The position numbers were made by a program, and so were the translations under genes. From NCBI RefSeq assembly GCF_943371865.1, contig NZ_CALRWL010000016.1:43592-107591 (forward strand): a stretch of DNA of 64,000 bases, in the 5' to 3' direction. The notes beneath the pieces were generated by a model, which saw only the letters and a list, made by a program, of their open reading frames with translations, did no database searches and was not told the DNA's origin. Positions 18,594 through 27,285 of the stretch are shown here, piece by piece. Each line of letters begins with the position of its first letter. The stretch's first letter is position 1. The DNA is from Azorhizobium sp943371865. GTDB taxonomy: Bacteria > Pseudomonadota > Alphaproteobacteria > Rhizobiales > Xanthobacteraceae.

Positions 18594-19469
18594 ATGCCTC
18601 TCGATCTCTCCGACACCTTTACCCTCGGCACCCGCCCGGTGCGGCGGCTCGGCTATGGCGCCATGCAACTGGCCGGCCCCGGCGTGTTCGGCCCGCCCAA
18701 GGATCCCGATGCCGCCCGTGCCGTGCTGCGCGCCGCCGTGGCCGCCGGCGTCAACCATATCGATACCAGCGATTTCTACGGGCCGCACGTCACCAACCAG
18801 CTGATCCGGGAGGCGCTGGCGCCCTATCCCGAGGATCTGGTGATCGTCACCAAGGTGGGCGCGCGGCGGGGTGCCGATGCCGCGTGGATCCCCGCCTTCG
18901 CACCGGCGGAACTGACGGCGGCGGTGGAGGACAATCTGCGCCACCTCGGCCGCGAGGTGATGGACGTGGTGAATTTGCGCCTCATGTTCGGTGTTCACGT
19001 CCCCGCCGAAGGGGACGTGGCGCCGCTGCTGGAGCCGCTGGTGGCGCTGCAGCGCCGGGGGCTGATCCGCCACATCGGCCTCAGCAATGCCACCTCAGCC
19101 CAAGTGGCCGCCGCGCGGGGCCTCTGCGACATCGTGTGCGTGCAGAACCACTACAATCTCGCCCACCGGGCCGACGATGCCCTGATCGACGATCTGGCCC
19201 GTGCCGGCATCGCTTATGTGCCTTTCTTCCCCCTTGGCGGCTTCAGCCCGCTGCAATCCACCGTTCTGTCCCAGGTGGCCGACGGCCTTGGGGCCACGCC
19301 CATGCAGGTAGCTCTGGCTTGGCTGCTGCACCGCTCGCCTAACATCCTGTTGATTCCCGGCACCGCGTCGGTGGCGCATCTCACCGAGAATCTCGCCGCC
19401 GCAGCGCTTGCTCTCTCTCCTGCGGACTTGGCCGCGCTGGACGGCATCGCCACTCAGACCGCCGCCTGA
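18594..19469 (+). CDS. Aldo/keto reductase (YdbC-like)
   Basis: The 291-residue product has the AKR barrel landmarks: GTRPVRRLGYGAMQLAGPGV near the start, HIDTSDFYG (Asp and Tyr of the active tetrad), VIVTKVG (Lys), RHIGLSNATSAQV and the C-terminal nicotinamide-cofactor segment ILLIPGTASVAHLTENL. The strand that usually holds the tetrad histidine reads DVVNLRLM, as I recall for YdbC-type members, so it is probably an NADPH-dependent reductase of unknown substrate. The start ATG 18594 follows AGGAG. It is divergent from the LysR gene and probably controlled by it. Confidence 0.88.
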   Translation: MPLDLSDTFTLGTRPVRRLGYGAMQLAGPGVFGPPKDPDAARAVLRAAVAAGVNHIDTSDFYGPHVTNQLIREALAPYPEDLVIVTKVGARRGADAAWIPAFAPAELTAAVEDNLRHLGREVMDVVNLRLMFGVHVPAEGDVAPLLEPLVALQRRGLIRHIGLSNATSAQVAAARGLCDIVCVQNHYNLAHRADDALIDDLARAGIAYVPFFPLGGFSPLQSTVLSQVADGLGATPMQVALAWLLHRSPNILLIPGTASVAHLTENLAAAALALSPADLAALDGIATQTAA

Positions 19470-19572
19470 GGTCGCGATTGGCGGGACAATGGTGCCGCCA
19501 ATCGCCCCTTGCCCTTTGCCCGCCGACAAGAGAAGGTCGCCCCGCCTGCTTCTCAAGTCGCGGAGAGATGCC

Positions 19573-20838
19573 TTGCGCGTACCGCTGTTTTCCCGCCGCG
19601 CCGCTTTGACCGGCGCCGCAGCTTTGACCCTGAGCGGCGCCCTGCCGCGCTTGGCCTCCGCCCAGACGGCCGCCCCGGCCTCCCCGGTCTCGCTCAAGGC
19701 CGCCGCGGCGAGCCGCATCGAGCTGGCCGGCAGCAAGCCGCTGGACCTGTTCGCGGACGCCCTGCCCGGCCCCACCTTGCGGGTGAAGAAGGGCGCGCCC
19801 CTGTCGGTGGTCGCCGCCAACGATCTCAAGACCCCGTTCGACCTCACCTGGCACGGGGTGCGGGTGCCCAATGCCCTGGACGGGGTGCCCGGCCTCACCG
19901 GCCCGGCCATCGCCCCCGGTCAGAACCGGCCCCTGAGCTTCACGCCCCCGGATGCCGGCACCTTCTGGTATCACGCCTTCGACCCGGCCCAGGCCAATCG
20001 CGCGCTGTCCGGCGCACTGATCGTGGACGAGCCCGGCCCCTCGCCGTTCGGCGCCGACCATGTGATGTTCATCCAGACCTGGGCGCCGGACCCCAGCATG
20101 ACGGTGCCGCTCATCACCGTGAACGGCGCGGTCTCCCCCACCCTCCAGGCCCCCGCCGCCGCCCGCGCCCGGCTGCGCCTGATCAATGGTTCGCTGGAAT
20201 TCCTGCGGCTGCATGTGGTGGATGCCCAGAGCTGGGTGATCGCCATCGACGGCCAGCCCACCACCCCGTTCGCCCTCAAGGACGGCCGGGTGCAATTGGT
20301 GCCCGGCGGGCGTATCGATCTGGCGCTGGATGTGAACCTCAACGGCGGCAGCGGCGATCCCATCGTGCTGGAGATCGAGACCACCCGCGCCCCGGTGCAG
20401 CTGGCCCTGATAGCCCCGGTGGGAGCCAGCAATCTGCCGGCGCCGCCGGCCACCCCGGCGCCGCTGCCGACCAACGACCTGCCCGAGAAGATCCCCCTGG
20501 AGGGGGCCGCCCGGTTCGAACTGCCCTTGGGGCCGAATGCGACACATCTGAAGGATTTTGTCTCACTCGGGGTGGTGCAAACGGGGAAGTCCGTGGTCAT
20601 CACCCTATCGAACAAAGTGGAGTCACCCGTCGCGGTGCATTTCCACGGCATGCCGGTGCGGGTGCTGGACGGCATGGACGACGGCTGGAAACCCTGGTGG
20701 CACGACACCGTTCCCGTCCCCGCCCGCGCCACGGTGCGGGTCGCGCTGAAGGCGGACGCCCCCGGCAAATGGGCCATCATCGCCCAGCGCGGCGGCTCCG
20801 GCGAAGTGCTGGCCGCCGCCAGCTATGAGGTGAAATAG
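19573..20838 (+). CDS. Tat-exported multicopper-oxidase-like protein lacking most copper ligands
   Basis: The start is taken as TTG 19573, five to six bases after GGAGAG; an ATG at 19489 would put about 28 extra residues before the signal peptide. The 421-residue product has a Tat-type leader (FSRRAALTGAAALTLSGALP, cleavage after ASA) and three cupredoxin domains of the laccase/SufI type. The copper sites are degenerate: TWHG (His94, first His lost), WYHAF (His134, second His replaced by Phe136), VHFHG (His356, His358 kept), and the C-terminal HCHxxxH motif is replaced by WAIIAQRGG. It is probably not a working oxidase but a structural relative such as SufI/FtsP. It lies downstream of the reductase with its own terminator after it. 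Confidence 0.8.
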   Translation: MRVPLFSRRAALTGAAALTLSGALPRLASAQTAAPASPVSLKAAAASRIELAGSKPLDLFADALPGPTLRVKKGAPLSVVAANDLKTPFDLTWHGVRVPNALDGVPGLTGPAIAPGQNRPLSFTPPDAGTFWYHAFDPAQANRALSGALIVDEPGPSPFGADHVMFIQTWAPDPSMTVPLITVNGAVSPTLQAPAAARARLRLINGSLEFLRLHVVDAQSWVIAIDGQPTTPFALKDGRVQLVPGGRIDLALDVNLNGGSGDPIVLEIETTRAPVQLALIAPVGASNLPAPPATPAPLPTNDLPEKIPLEGAARFELPLGPNATHLKDFVSLGVVQTGKSVVITLSNKVESPVAVHFHGMPVRVLDGMDDGWKPWWHDTVPVPARATVRVALKADAPGKWAIIAQRGGSGEVLAAASYEVK

Positions 20839-20845
20839 CCCCTGA

Positions 20846-20872
20846 ATCCGGGCGCCCCTAGGGCGCCCGGAT
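20846..20872. terminator. Bidirectional terminator
   Basis: A perfect 12-base-pair stem (ATCCGGGCGCCC / GGGCGCCCGGAT) with a three-base loop lies between two convergent genes. On the + strand it is followed by a T-rich stretch (GTTTTGGCGTTTTCC). It probably ends transcription in both directions. Confidence 0.85.
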
Positions 20873-20912
20873 GTCTGGCCGTTTTGGCGTTTTCCGCTTT
20901 TACTCCCAGACC

Positions 20913-22406
20913 TTAGCCGCCCGCCAGATCGGCAAACAGCCGGCGATAGACCTGCGGCAGCGCCTCCGGCAAATCGTCGGCGATCATCCCCGGCCCGGCG
21001 ACCGTGGCCGCCTCCCCATGCAGCCACACCGCCGCCGCCGCCGCCTCGAACGGCGCCATGCCCTGAGCCAGCAGGCCACCGCACATGCCGGCCAGCACAT
21101 CCCCCGCCCCGGCGGTGGCCAGGAACGGCGGGGCATTCTCGGCAATGCTCGCCCGCCCATCGGGCGCCGCCACCACCGTATCCGCCCCCTTCAGCACCAC
21201 CACCGCCCCCAGCACCCGCGCCGCCGCCCGCGCCCGGACCAGCTTGTCCGCCGTGGGCGGAACCGCGTCCGCACCCGCGAACAGGCGGGCGAATTCGCCT
21301 TCGTGGGGGGTGACGATGGCCCCGTGGGCGCAGGCCAAAAGCGCCGCCAATGCACTGGCATCACTGGCAAAACTGGTGAGCGCGTCCGCATCCAGCACGA
21401 CGCTGCGCCCGGCTCCGGCGGCCGCCGCCACCAGCGCGCGGGTCTCCTCCCCCACCCCGAGCCCCGGCCCCAGCACCACGGCGCAGAGCCGGCGATCCGC
21501 CAGCAGCGCCACCAGATCGGCGGCGCTCGCCACCGGCTTGGCCATCAGCGCCGCATAGGAGGCCGCATGCAGCGGCAGGGCCTCCTCCGGCATGGCCACC
21601 GTGACCAGCCCCGCCCCGGCCCGCAGGCAGGCCCGCGCCGACAGCCGCGCCGCCCCCGTTGTCCAGCGCCCGCCGCTAACCACCACCGCATGCCCGCGAG
21701 CATATTTGTGCCCCAGCGCCGCCGGCACCGGGAACGCCGCCCGCCACAGCTCCGGGCCGTTGACGCTGGTGAGCGGGCGGATCTGCCCCAGCACCCCATC
21801 GGGGATGCCGATATCCGCCACCCGCACCTTGCCGCACAAGGCGCGGCCCGGCAGCAGCAGATGGCCCGGCTTGCGGCGGAAGAAGGTGACCGTCTCCACC
21901 GCCGCGGCCGCCGCCCCGCGCACCTGCCCGGTGGCCCCATCCAGGCCCGAGGGCAGGTCCACGGCGATGATCGGGGTGCCGCTGGCGGCCATGCGCTCCA
22001 ACAGGGCGAGGGCCGCCCCGTCGAGGTCGCGGGCCAGCCCGGCGCCGAACAGGGCGTCGATGAGGAGGTCGGTATCGCTTAAATCAAGGGCAGATGGGTC
22101 CTCCACCGCCCCCCTCCAGCGCGCTGCGGCTCCTGCGGCATCCCCGCCCAATCGCTCAACCTGACCGAGCAGGCCCAGGCGCACCCGATAGCCGCGCTGC
22201 GTGAGCACCCGCGCCGCCACAAAACCGTCACCTCCATTGTTGCCGGGGCCGCATAGAATGGTGATTCGTGTGGATAAAGGACGCCGGGCCACCACGTCTG
22301 CGACCGCCGCGCCGGCCCGGTCCATGAGCACCGATCCGGGGGTACCTCCCGCGATGGCGAGGCCATCGGCCTGCGCCATTTCACCGGGATCGAGAAGCTC
22401 TTTCAT
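20913..22406 (-). CDS. nnr: Bifunctional NAD(P)H-hydrate epimerase / ADP-dependent NAD(P)H-hydrate dehydratase
   Basis: The 497-residue product fuses two repair enzymes. Residues about 1-210 are the YjeF_N epimerase (CGPGNNGGDGFVAARVL, DLLIDALFGAGLARDLDG, VDLPSGLDG). Residues about 225-490 are the ribokinase-like dehydratase (VVLGPGLGVGEETR, VTPHEGEFARLF and the nucleotide/catalytic ATAGAGDVLAGM). Together they convert damaged NADHX/NADPHX back to NAD(P)H. The fusion and length match E. coli YjeF/Nnr. It is convergent with the gene at 19573 and divergent from glnB, with a 215-base gap holding both promoters. Confidence 0.95.
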   Translation of the reverse strand: MKELLDPGEMAQADGLAIAGGTPGSVLMDRAGAAVADVVARRPLSTRITILCGPGNNGGDGFVAARVLTQRGYRVRLGLLGQVERLGGDAAGAAARWRGAVEDPSALDLSDTDLLIDALFGAGLARDLDGAALALLERMAASGTPIIAVDLPSGLDGATGQVRGAAAAAVETVTFFRRKPGHLLLPGRALCGKVRVADIGIPDGVLGQIRPLTSVNGPELWRAAFPVPAALGHKYARGHAVVVSGGRWTTGAARLSARACLRAGAGLVTVAMPEEALPLHAASYAALMAKPVASAADLVALLADRRLCAVVLGPGLGVGEETRALVAAAAGAGRSVVLDADALTSFASDASALAALLACAHGAIVTPHEGEFARLFAGADAVPPTADKLVRARAAARVLGAVVVLKGADTVVAAPDGRASIAENAPPFLATAGAGDVLAGMCGGLLAQGMAPFEAAAAAVWLHGEAATVAGPGMIADDLPEALPQVYRRLFADLAGG

Positions 22407-22621
22407 GGGGTGTGCTCCGAGGGCTGCCTAAAACGCATCCAAATCTTGTGCGCCGCACGAAAATTTTCCGCCTATTTTAAAGGCGATATGCATATTTTTT
22501 TGGCATCAAAAAGCATCCTCGCCTGCGGCGATGCGGCAATGGCACGGGTGGCATATATCGTGCTTACAACAGGGCGGCTCGTCCGATCGGCGGAGAGGGC
22601 GAGTCACGGGAGACGGAGCGC
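22407..22621 (+). promoter_or_regulatory. AT-rich divergent promoter region of glnB and nnr
   Basis: The stretch 22458-22516 is far richer in A and T than its surroundings (AAAATTTT, TATTTTAAAGG, ATTTTTTTGG), typical of a promoter region; the transcripts of glnB (+) and nnr (-) must start here. GCCTATTTTAAAGGC (about 22472-22486) is a short palindrome. TGGCAC occurs at 22540, but the spacing to the next GC does not fit a sigma-54 promoter. Control by nitrogen is expected from the gene pair but is not shown by a clear NtrC site. Confidence 0.5.
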
Positions 22622-22960
22622 ATGAAGAAGATCGAGGCGATCATCAAGCCCTTCAAGCTCGATGAAGTGAAGGAAGCCCTTCAGGAAGTCGGCCTGCAGG
22701 GTATCACTGTCACCGAAGCCAAGGGTTTCGGGCGTCAGAAGGGGCATACGGAATTGTACCGCGGTGCCGAGTATGTGGTGGATTTTCTCCCGAAGGTGAA
22801 GATCGAGGTCGTACTCGCGGACGACATGGTAGAAAAGGCCGTGGAGGCCCTCCTTCGCGCCGCCCAGACGGGGCGGATCGGCGATGGGAAGATCTTCGTG
22901 TCGAGCATCGAGGAAGCGATCCGTATTCGCACCGGAGAGACCGGCCTCGACGCCATCTAG
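22622..22960 (+). CDS. glnB: Nitrogen regulatory protein PII
   Basis: The 112-residue product begins MKKIEAIIKPFKLDEVKEAL and has the T-loop GRQKGHTELYRGAEYVVDF with the uridylylation tyrosine at position 51, plus the PII signatures GDGKIFVSSIEEAIRIRTGE. PII is a trimer that senses 2-oxoglutarate, ATP/ADP and, through uridylylation, glutamine, and it controls glutamine synthetase adenylylation and NtrB. Placement 48 bases before glnA defines it as GlnB rather than the amtB-linked GlnK. The start ATG 22622 follows ACGGAG. Confidence 0.96.
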   Translation: MKKIEAIIKPFKLDEVKEALQEVGLQGITVTEAKGFGRQKGHTELYRGAEYVVDFLPKVKIEVVLADDMVEKAVEALLRAAQTGRIGDGKIFVSSIEEAIRIRTGETGLDAI

Positions 22961-23008
22961 TGTCCGTCGACCCAGAAGCAATAAATTTCAGGAAAGGCGC
23001 TTATCCAA

Positions 23009-24418
23009 ATGAAAACGGCCAAGGAAGTCCTCGACTTCATCAAGTCGAACGACGTCAAATATGTTGATCTGCGCTTCACCGACCCGCGCGGCAAGTGGCA
23101 GCACGTGACCTTCGACATCACCATGGTCGACGAGGACTTCTTCGCCGAAGGCCAGGCCTTCGACGGCTCGTCCATCGCCGGCTGGAAGGCCATCAACGAG
23201 TCCGACATGCTGCTCATGCCGGATCCCTCGACCTCCTGCGTCGACCCCTTCTTCTCCGAGACCACGCTGTCCATCGTCTGCGACGTGCTCGAGCCCACCA
23301 CCAACGAGCCCTACGGTCGCGACCCGCGCGGCATCGCCCGCAAGGCCGAAGCCTATCTGCAGTCCACCGGCATCGGTGACACCGTGTTCTTCGGCCCCGA
23401 GGCCGAATTCTTCATCTTCGACGACGTGAAGTTCAAGGCCGACCCGTACAACACGGGCTTCAAGCTGGACTCCATGGAGCTGCCGACCAACGGCGACACC
23501 GATTATGAAGGCGGCAACCTCGGCCACCGCATCAAGACCAAGGGCGGCTACTTCCCCGTGCCCCCGCTCGACAGCGCCCAGGACATGCGCTCCGAGATGC
23601 TCGCCTCCATGGCCAAGATGGGCGCCCGCGTCGAGAAGCATCACCACGAAGTGGCGTCCGCGCAGCACGAGCTGGGCCTGAAGTTCGGCCCGCTGGTCAC
23701 CATGGCCGACCATCTGCAGATCTATAAGTACTGCATCCATCAGGTCGCCAACATCTATGGCAAGACCGCCACTTTCATGCCGAAGCCCGTCTATGGCGAC
23801 AATGGCTCGGGCATGCACGTCCACCAGTCCATCTGGAAGGACGGCAAGCCGGTGTTCGCCGGCGACAAGTATGCCGACCTCAGCCAGGAATGCCTGTGGT
23901 ACATCGGCGGCATCATCAAGCATGCCAAGTCGCTGAACGCCTTCACCAACCCGCTGACCAACTCCTACAAGCGTCTGGTCCCGGGCTATGAAGCCCCCGT
24001 GCTGCTGGCCTATTCGGCCCGCAACCGTTCGGCCTCCTGCCGCATCCCCTTCACCAGCAACCCGAAGGCCAAGCGGGTCGAGGTTCGCTTCCCCGATCCG
24101 GGCGCGAACCCCTATCTGGCGTTCGCCGCTCTGTTCATGGCCGGCATCGACGGCATCCTGAACAAGATCGATCCCGGCGCGGCCATGGACAAGGATCTGT
24201 ACGATCTGCCCCCGGCCGAGCTGAAGCAGATCCCCACCGTGTGCGGCTCGCTCCGCGAAGCGCTGGAGTCCCTGGCTGCCGATCACGACTACCTGCTGAA
24301 GGGCGACGTGTTCCAGAAGGACTTCATCGAGTCCTATATCGACCTCAAGATGACGGAAGTCGCTCGCTTCGAGATGACCCCGCATCCGGTCGAGTTCGAG
24401 ATGTACTACTCGGTCTGA
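23009..24418 (+). CDS. glnA: Glutamine synthetase, type I
   Basis: The 469-residue product is a class I GS: beta-grasp N-terminal part (KYVDLRFTDPRGKWQH, GQAFDGSSIAGWKAINESDM), metal/ATP site FGPEAEFF and GSGMHVHQSIWKDGKPVF, glutamate site NRSASCRIP and NPYLAFAALFMAGIDGI, and the adenylylation tyrosine in KDLYDLPPAEL. It forms the dodecamer that makes glutamine from glutamate and ammonia. It follows glnB by 48 bases with ribosome site AGGAAAGG and is co-transcribed with it; a strong terminator follows. Activity is probably controlled by adenylylation under PII, as in other proteobacteria. Confidence 0.98.
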   Translation: MKTAKEVLDFIKSNDVKYVDLRFTDPRGKWQHVTFDITMVDEDFFAEGQAFDGSSIAGWKAINESDMLLMPDPSTSCVDPFFSETTLSIVCDVLEPTTNEPYGRDPRGIARKAEAYLQSTGIGDTVFFGPEAEFFIFDDVKFKADPYNTGFKLDSMELPTNGDTDYEGGNLGHRIKTKGGYFPVPPLDSAQDMRSEMLASMAKMGARVEKHHHEVASAQHELGLKFGPLVTMADHLQIYKYCIHQVANIYGKTATFMPKPVYGDNGSGMHVHQSIWKDGKPVFAGDKYADLSQECLWYIGGIIKHAKSLNAFTNPLTNSYKRLVPGYEAPVLLAYSARNRSASCRIPFTSNPKAKRVEVRFPDPGANPYLAFAALFMAGIDGILNKIDPGAAMDKDLYDLPPAELKQIPTVCGSLREALESLAADHDYLLKGDVFQKDFIESYIDLKMTEVARFEMTPHPVEFEMYYSV

Positions 24419-24484
24419 GGCCGTCTGCGTTGGCCGTCAGCGGCCGGCGCGCATCGCCTTCTGATCTTGAGTTTCTCCCAGACT

Positions 24485-24508
24485 GGGGCGCCTTCGGGCG
24501 CCCCTTTT
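24485..24508 (+). terminator. Rho-independent terminator of glnBA
   Basis: GGGGCGCC (24485-24492), tetraloop TTCG and GGCGCCCC (24497-24504) followed by TTTTGTTTA form a textbook terminator about 67 bases after glnA. The UUCG loop adds stability. Confidence 0.95.
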
Positions 24509-24546
24509 GTTTATGGGGGCCTGGGATCAGGCAGCGGAACCGCCTG

Positions 24547-24885
24547 CTATCCCCACCAGATGCCGGCCAGCAGCACCAGTTCGGCCATCACCACGCCCGC
24601 CAGCACCGAGCGCCGCACCAGCAGGAAGGCCACCACACCGGCGGCGATGGCGCCCAGGCGAATGCTCAGAGGCAGATCCACCAGCGGCCCCGTGGGCACG
24701 AACACCAGCCGGCCGACCACCGCCGCCAGCAGCGCCGTGGCCACGCCCTTGATCCAGAGGAACAGCTCGCTGCCCTCCTCCACCCGCCGCCCGGCCAGCA
24801 CCGCCAGCCAGCGCCAGATTTCGGTCGGCAGGAAGCCCACAAAGATGACGATGGCCGCAGCGACCCAGGCATTGTCGTAGATCAT
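24547..24885 (-). CDS. azlD: AzlD-family branched-chain amino acid exporter subunit
   Basis: The start ATG 24885 (MIYDNAWVAAAIVIFVGFLP) overlaps the azlC stop as ATGA. The 112-residue product has about four membrane spans with GFLPTEIWRWLAVLAGRR and ends VMAELVLLAGIWWG, the pattern of AzlD, the small partner of AzlC. The pair is thought to export branched-chain amino acids or analogues. The longer frame from 25149 is inside azlC and is rejected. Confidence 0.85.
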   Translation of the reverse strand: MIYDNAWVAAAIVIFVGFLPTEIWRWLAVLAGRRVEEGSELFLWIKGVATALLAAVVGRLVFVPTGPLVDLPLSIRLGAIAAGVVAFLLVRRSVLAGVVMAELVLLAGIWWG

Positions 24886-25643
24886 GCCGCCCGCCTGCGC
24901 AGCCAGCGGGCGATGAGATAGGCCAGCGTCCCGCCGCCCACGCCGCCGATCATCAGGTCCATGCCGCCCCCAAGCCCGGCCACCAAGGGCGCGCTGGCCA
25001 GGCCGAAGCCCAGCGCCAACCAATCCAGGGCCGTGCGCGAGCCGCGCACCATGAGGATGGTGAAAGAGGCCGGGGTGAGGAACAGCAAAGCCGCCGCCAG
25101 CGGCAGCGGCAGTTCGCCCGCCAGGAGATAACCCACCAGCGTCCCGCACAGGCTAATACCGATCAGGCCATTGCCGAGGCCCAAGGTGAAGGCCAGCCGA
25201 CCTTCCGCGGGCAAATGCGGCAACAGGCGACTGCCTTCCACCCACACGGTCATCGCCACATAGTGGGCGCACAGCAGTTCGGCCCAGGTGTTGCGCCTGC
25301 GGCCCCGCACATAGGGCGCGATGGCCACCACCATGGGCAGCAGGCGAATGGAGGACAGGCCCACCGCCAAAGCGATGGCCGGCAAGGCGGTTCCCGATGC
25401 CAGGCCACCCACCAGGATCACCTGGGCCGGCAGCGCCCAGATCAGCAGGGTAGACAGCAGGCCGGGAAGCAGGGGAAAGCCCATCCCGAAGAGCAGGCCG
25501 CCGAAGCCGAGGTAGGAGGCAAACAGCACCAATCCGGGAACGGACAGCGCGGCGCGAGCACCCGAAAGCACCCAGTACAGCGCCCCATGGGGGGCATCAA
25601 GCGGCGCAGGATCGGGCGAGGTCGATGCGGGAAGCGCGGACAA
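24882..25643 (-). CDS. azlC: AzlC-family transporter
   Basis: The 253-residue product has about five to six hydrophobic spans; SVPGLVLFASYLGFGGLLFG and PAQVILVGGLASGTALP are typical of AzlC, and a cytoplasmic RGRRRNTW loop is followed by HYVAMTVWVEG. It works with AzlD. The start is uncertain: the frame opens with TTG 25643 and no ATG occurs before residue 54; the ribosome site (GAAAG) is weak. The ATGA overlap with azlD indicates coupling. Confidence 0.85.
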   Translation of the reverse strand: MSALPASTSPDPAPLDAPHGALYWVLSGARAALSVPGLVLFASYLGFGGLLFGMGFPLLPGLLSTLLIWALPAQVILVGGLASGTALPAIALAVGLSSIRLLPMVVAIAPYVRGRRRNTWAELLCAHYVAMTVWVEGSRLLPHLPAEGRLAFTLGLGNGLIGISLCGTLVGYLLAGELPLPLAAALLFLTPASFTILMVRGSRTALDWLALGFGLASAPLVAGLGGGMDLMIGGVGGGTLAYLIARWLRRRAA

Positions 25644-25890
25644 GCGACATCTTTCGGGAGGGGAATCCAGGGCCTGGATCGTCGCGCTAGGCTAAGGCGC
25701 CCGATGCCCTGACGAAAGGCGTCGACCTATGCATTCCTGATACAGCTCTCGCCGTTCCCCCGCACCGGTCAGCGCCGTGTGTCACGCCTTGCATCCCGTG
25801 CGGATCAGTGAATGTTTCCCTGGGGCAATGGAGCGGGACCGCAGCGATTCCGGCCACGCCTCGGCCAGCCATGGGAGATGACCCCGCACC

Positions 25891-27285
25891 GTGCCCGTCA
25901 TGCCGATCGCCTTTCGTGACCCGGTGGCGTTGTTCCGGGGCTTTGCCGGTGACCCTATGGCGGCGCTGCTGCACAGCGCGGCCAGCGATGGCGCGCGGGG
26001 CCGCTATTCCTATATCGCCGCAGAGCCGTTTCAGGTGCTGGTGGCCGATGCCGGCGGCGTGACCATCGATGGCCGCCCGGTGCCCGGCGACCCGTTCACC
26101 GCGCTTTCCGAAGTCCTGGCCACCCATCCCCCGCTGAAGGAGGCGGGCGTGGTGCCGTTCATGGGCGGTGCGGTGGGTTTCCTGTCCTATGAATTGGGAC
26201 GGCATGTGGAGCGCCTGCCGCCACCGCGCCCCGGCTTGGCCGTGCCGGACATGGTGATGGGCTTTTATGACGTGGTGCTGGCCTTCGACCATCTGGACCA
26301 GCGCGCCTATCTCATCAGCTCCGGCGCGCCGGAGCGGGAGCCGGCGGCGCGGGCGCGGCGGGCACAGGCGCGGGCCGAAGCGTTCATGGCGCGCCTCGCC
26401 GCCTGTGATGCCATGGCGGCACCCGAGCTGGATTGGAGCCTTACGGCCCCCTGGATGCCGGACCTGTCGCGGGCGGAGGTGGAGGCCCGGATCGCCCGGA
26501 CCATCGCCTATATCGAGGCGGGCGACATCTTCCAGGCCAATATCACCCAGCGCATGCTGGCGCCCCGGCCTCAGGGCCTCTCGGATTACGATCTTTACCG
26601 CCGCCTGTGCGCGCTGAGCCCGGCGCCGTTCTCGGCGCTGCTGCGCTGTGGGCCGGACCTGTCGATCCTCAGCGCCTCGCCGGAGCGCTTCCTGCGCCTG
26701 GATCCGCAAGGGCAGGTGGAGACCCGGCCCATCAAGGGCACCCGCCCCCGCAGTCCCGACCCGGCGCAGGATGCGGCGCTCGCCGCCGCGCTGGTGGCCA
26801 GTGCCAAGGACCGGGCGGAAAACCTCATGATCGTGGACCTGATGCGCAATGACCTCGGCCGCGTGTCCACCCTGGGCAGCGTGCGCGTGCCGCGCCTGTG
26901 CGCGCTGGAAACGTTCGCCTCGGTGCATCATCTGGTCTCGGAAGTCCGCAGCCAGTTGCGCCCCGGACTTGGCCCGGTGGACCTGCTGCGGGCCTGCTTC
27001 CCCGGCGGCTCCATCACCGGCGCGCCGAAGGTGCGGGCCATGGAAATCATCCACGAACTGGAGCCGGCGCCGCGCGGCGCCTATTGCGGCGCCATCGCCT
27101 GGATCGGCTTCGACGGAGCCATGGACAGCAACATCGTCATCCGCACGCTGACCCGCGTGGGCGAGACGCTGGTGGCGCAGGCGGGCGGCGGCATTGTCTC
27201 CGACAGCGATCCGGTGGACGAATATGAGGAGAGCCTGGTGAAGCTTCAGCCCTTGCTCCGCGCCGTCACCGGCGGTGCGCCATGA
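25891..27285 (+). CDS. pabB: Aminodeoxychorismate synthase component I
   Basis: The 464-residue product is a chorismate-utilising enzyme: AGDIFQANITQR, FSALLRCGPDLSILSASPER, the PabB-specific PIKGT (ETRPIKGTRPRS; anthranilate synthase has PIAGT), DLMRNDLGRVS, and CFPGGSITGAPKVRAMEII. It makes 4-amino-4-deoxychorismate with a glutaminase partner for folate synthesis. It starts at GTG 25891 or ATG 25900; neither has a strong ribosome site, ATG 25900 being the more conservative choice. The stop overlaps pabC as ATGA. No PabA domain is fused, so the glutaminase must be encoded elsewhere (or shared with TrpG). Confidence 0.93.
   Translation: MPVMPIAFRDPVALFRGFAGDPMAALLHSAASDGARGRYSYIAAEPFQVLVADAGGVTIDGRPVPGDPFTALSEVLATHPPLKEAGVVPFMGGAVGFLSYELGRHVERLPPPRPGLAVPDMVMGFYDVVLAFDHLDQRAYLISSGAPEREPAARARRAQARAEAFMARLAACDAMAAPELDWSLTAPWMPDLSRAEVEARIARTIAYIEAGDIFQANITQRMLAPRPQGLSDYDLYRRLCALSPAPFSALLRCGPDLSILSASPERFLRLDPQGQVETRPIKGTRPRSPDPAQDAALAAALVASAKDRAENLMIVDLMRNDLGRVSTLGSVRVPRLCALETFASVHHLVSEVRSQLRPGLGPVDLLRACFPGGSITGAPKVRAMEIIHELEPAPRGAYCGAIAWIGFDGAMDSNIVIRTLTRVGETLVAQAGGGIVSDSDPVDEYEESLVKLQPLLRAVTGGAP

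Noticed and set aside
19489..20838. ATG 19489 as the start of the oxidase-like gene
   Set aside because: It would add 28 residues before the twin-arginine leader and lacks a good ribosome site; TTG 19573 has GGAGAG in place.
22540..22552. Sigma-54 promoter upstream of glnB
   Set aside because: TGGCAC is present but the spacing between the GG and the next GC is eight bases instead of ten, so it does not fit the strict spacing.
25891..27285. Anthranilate synthase component I
   Set aside because: The motif is PIKGT, not PIAGT, and the gene overlaps pabC, so aminodeoxychorismate synthase is favoured.
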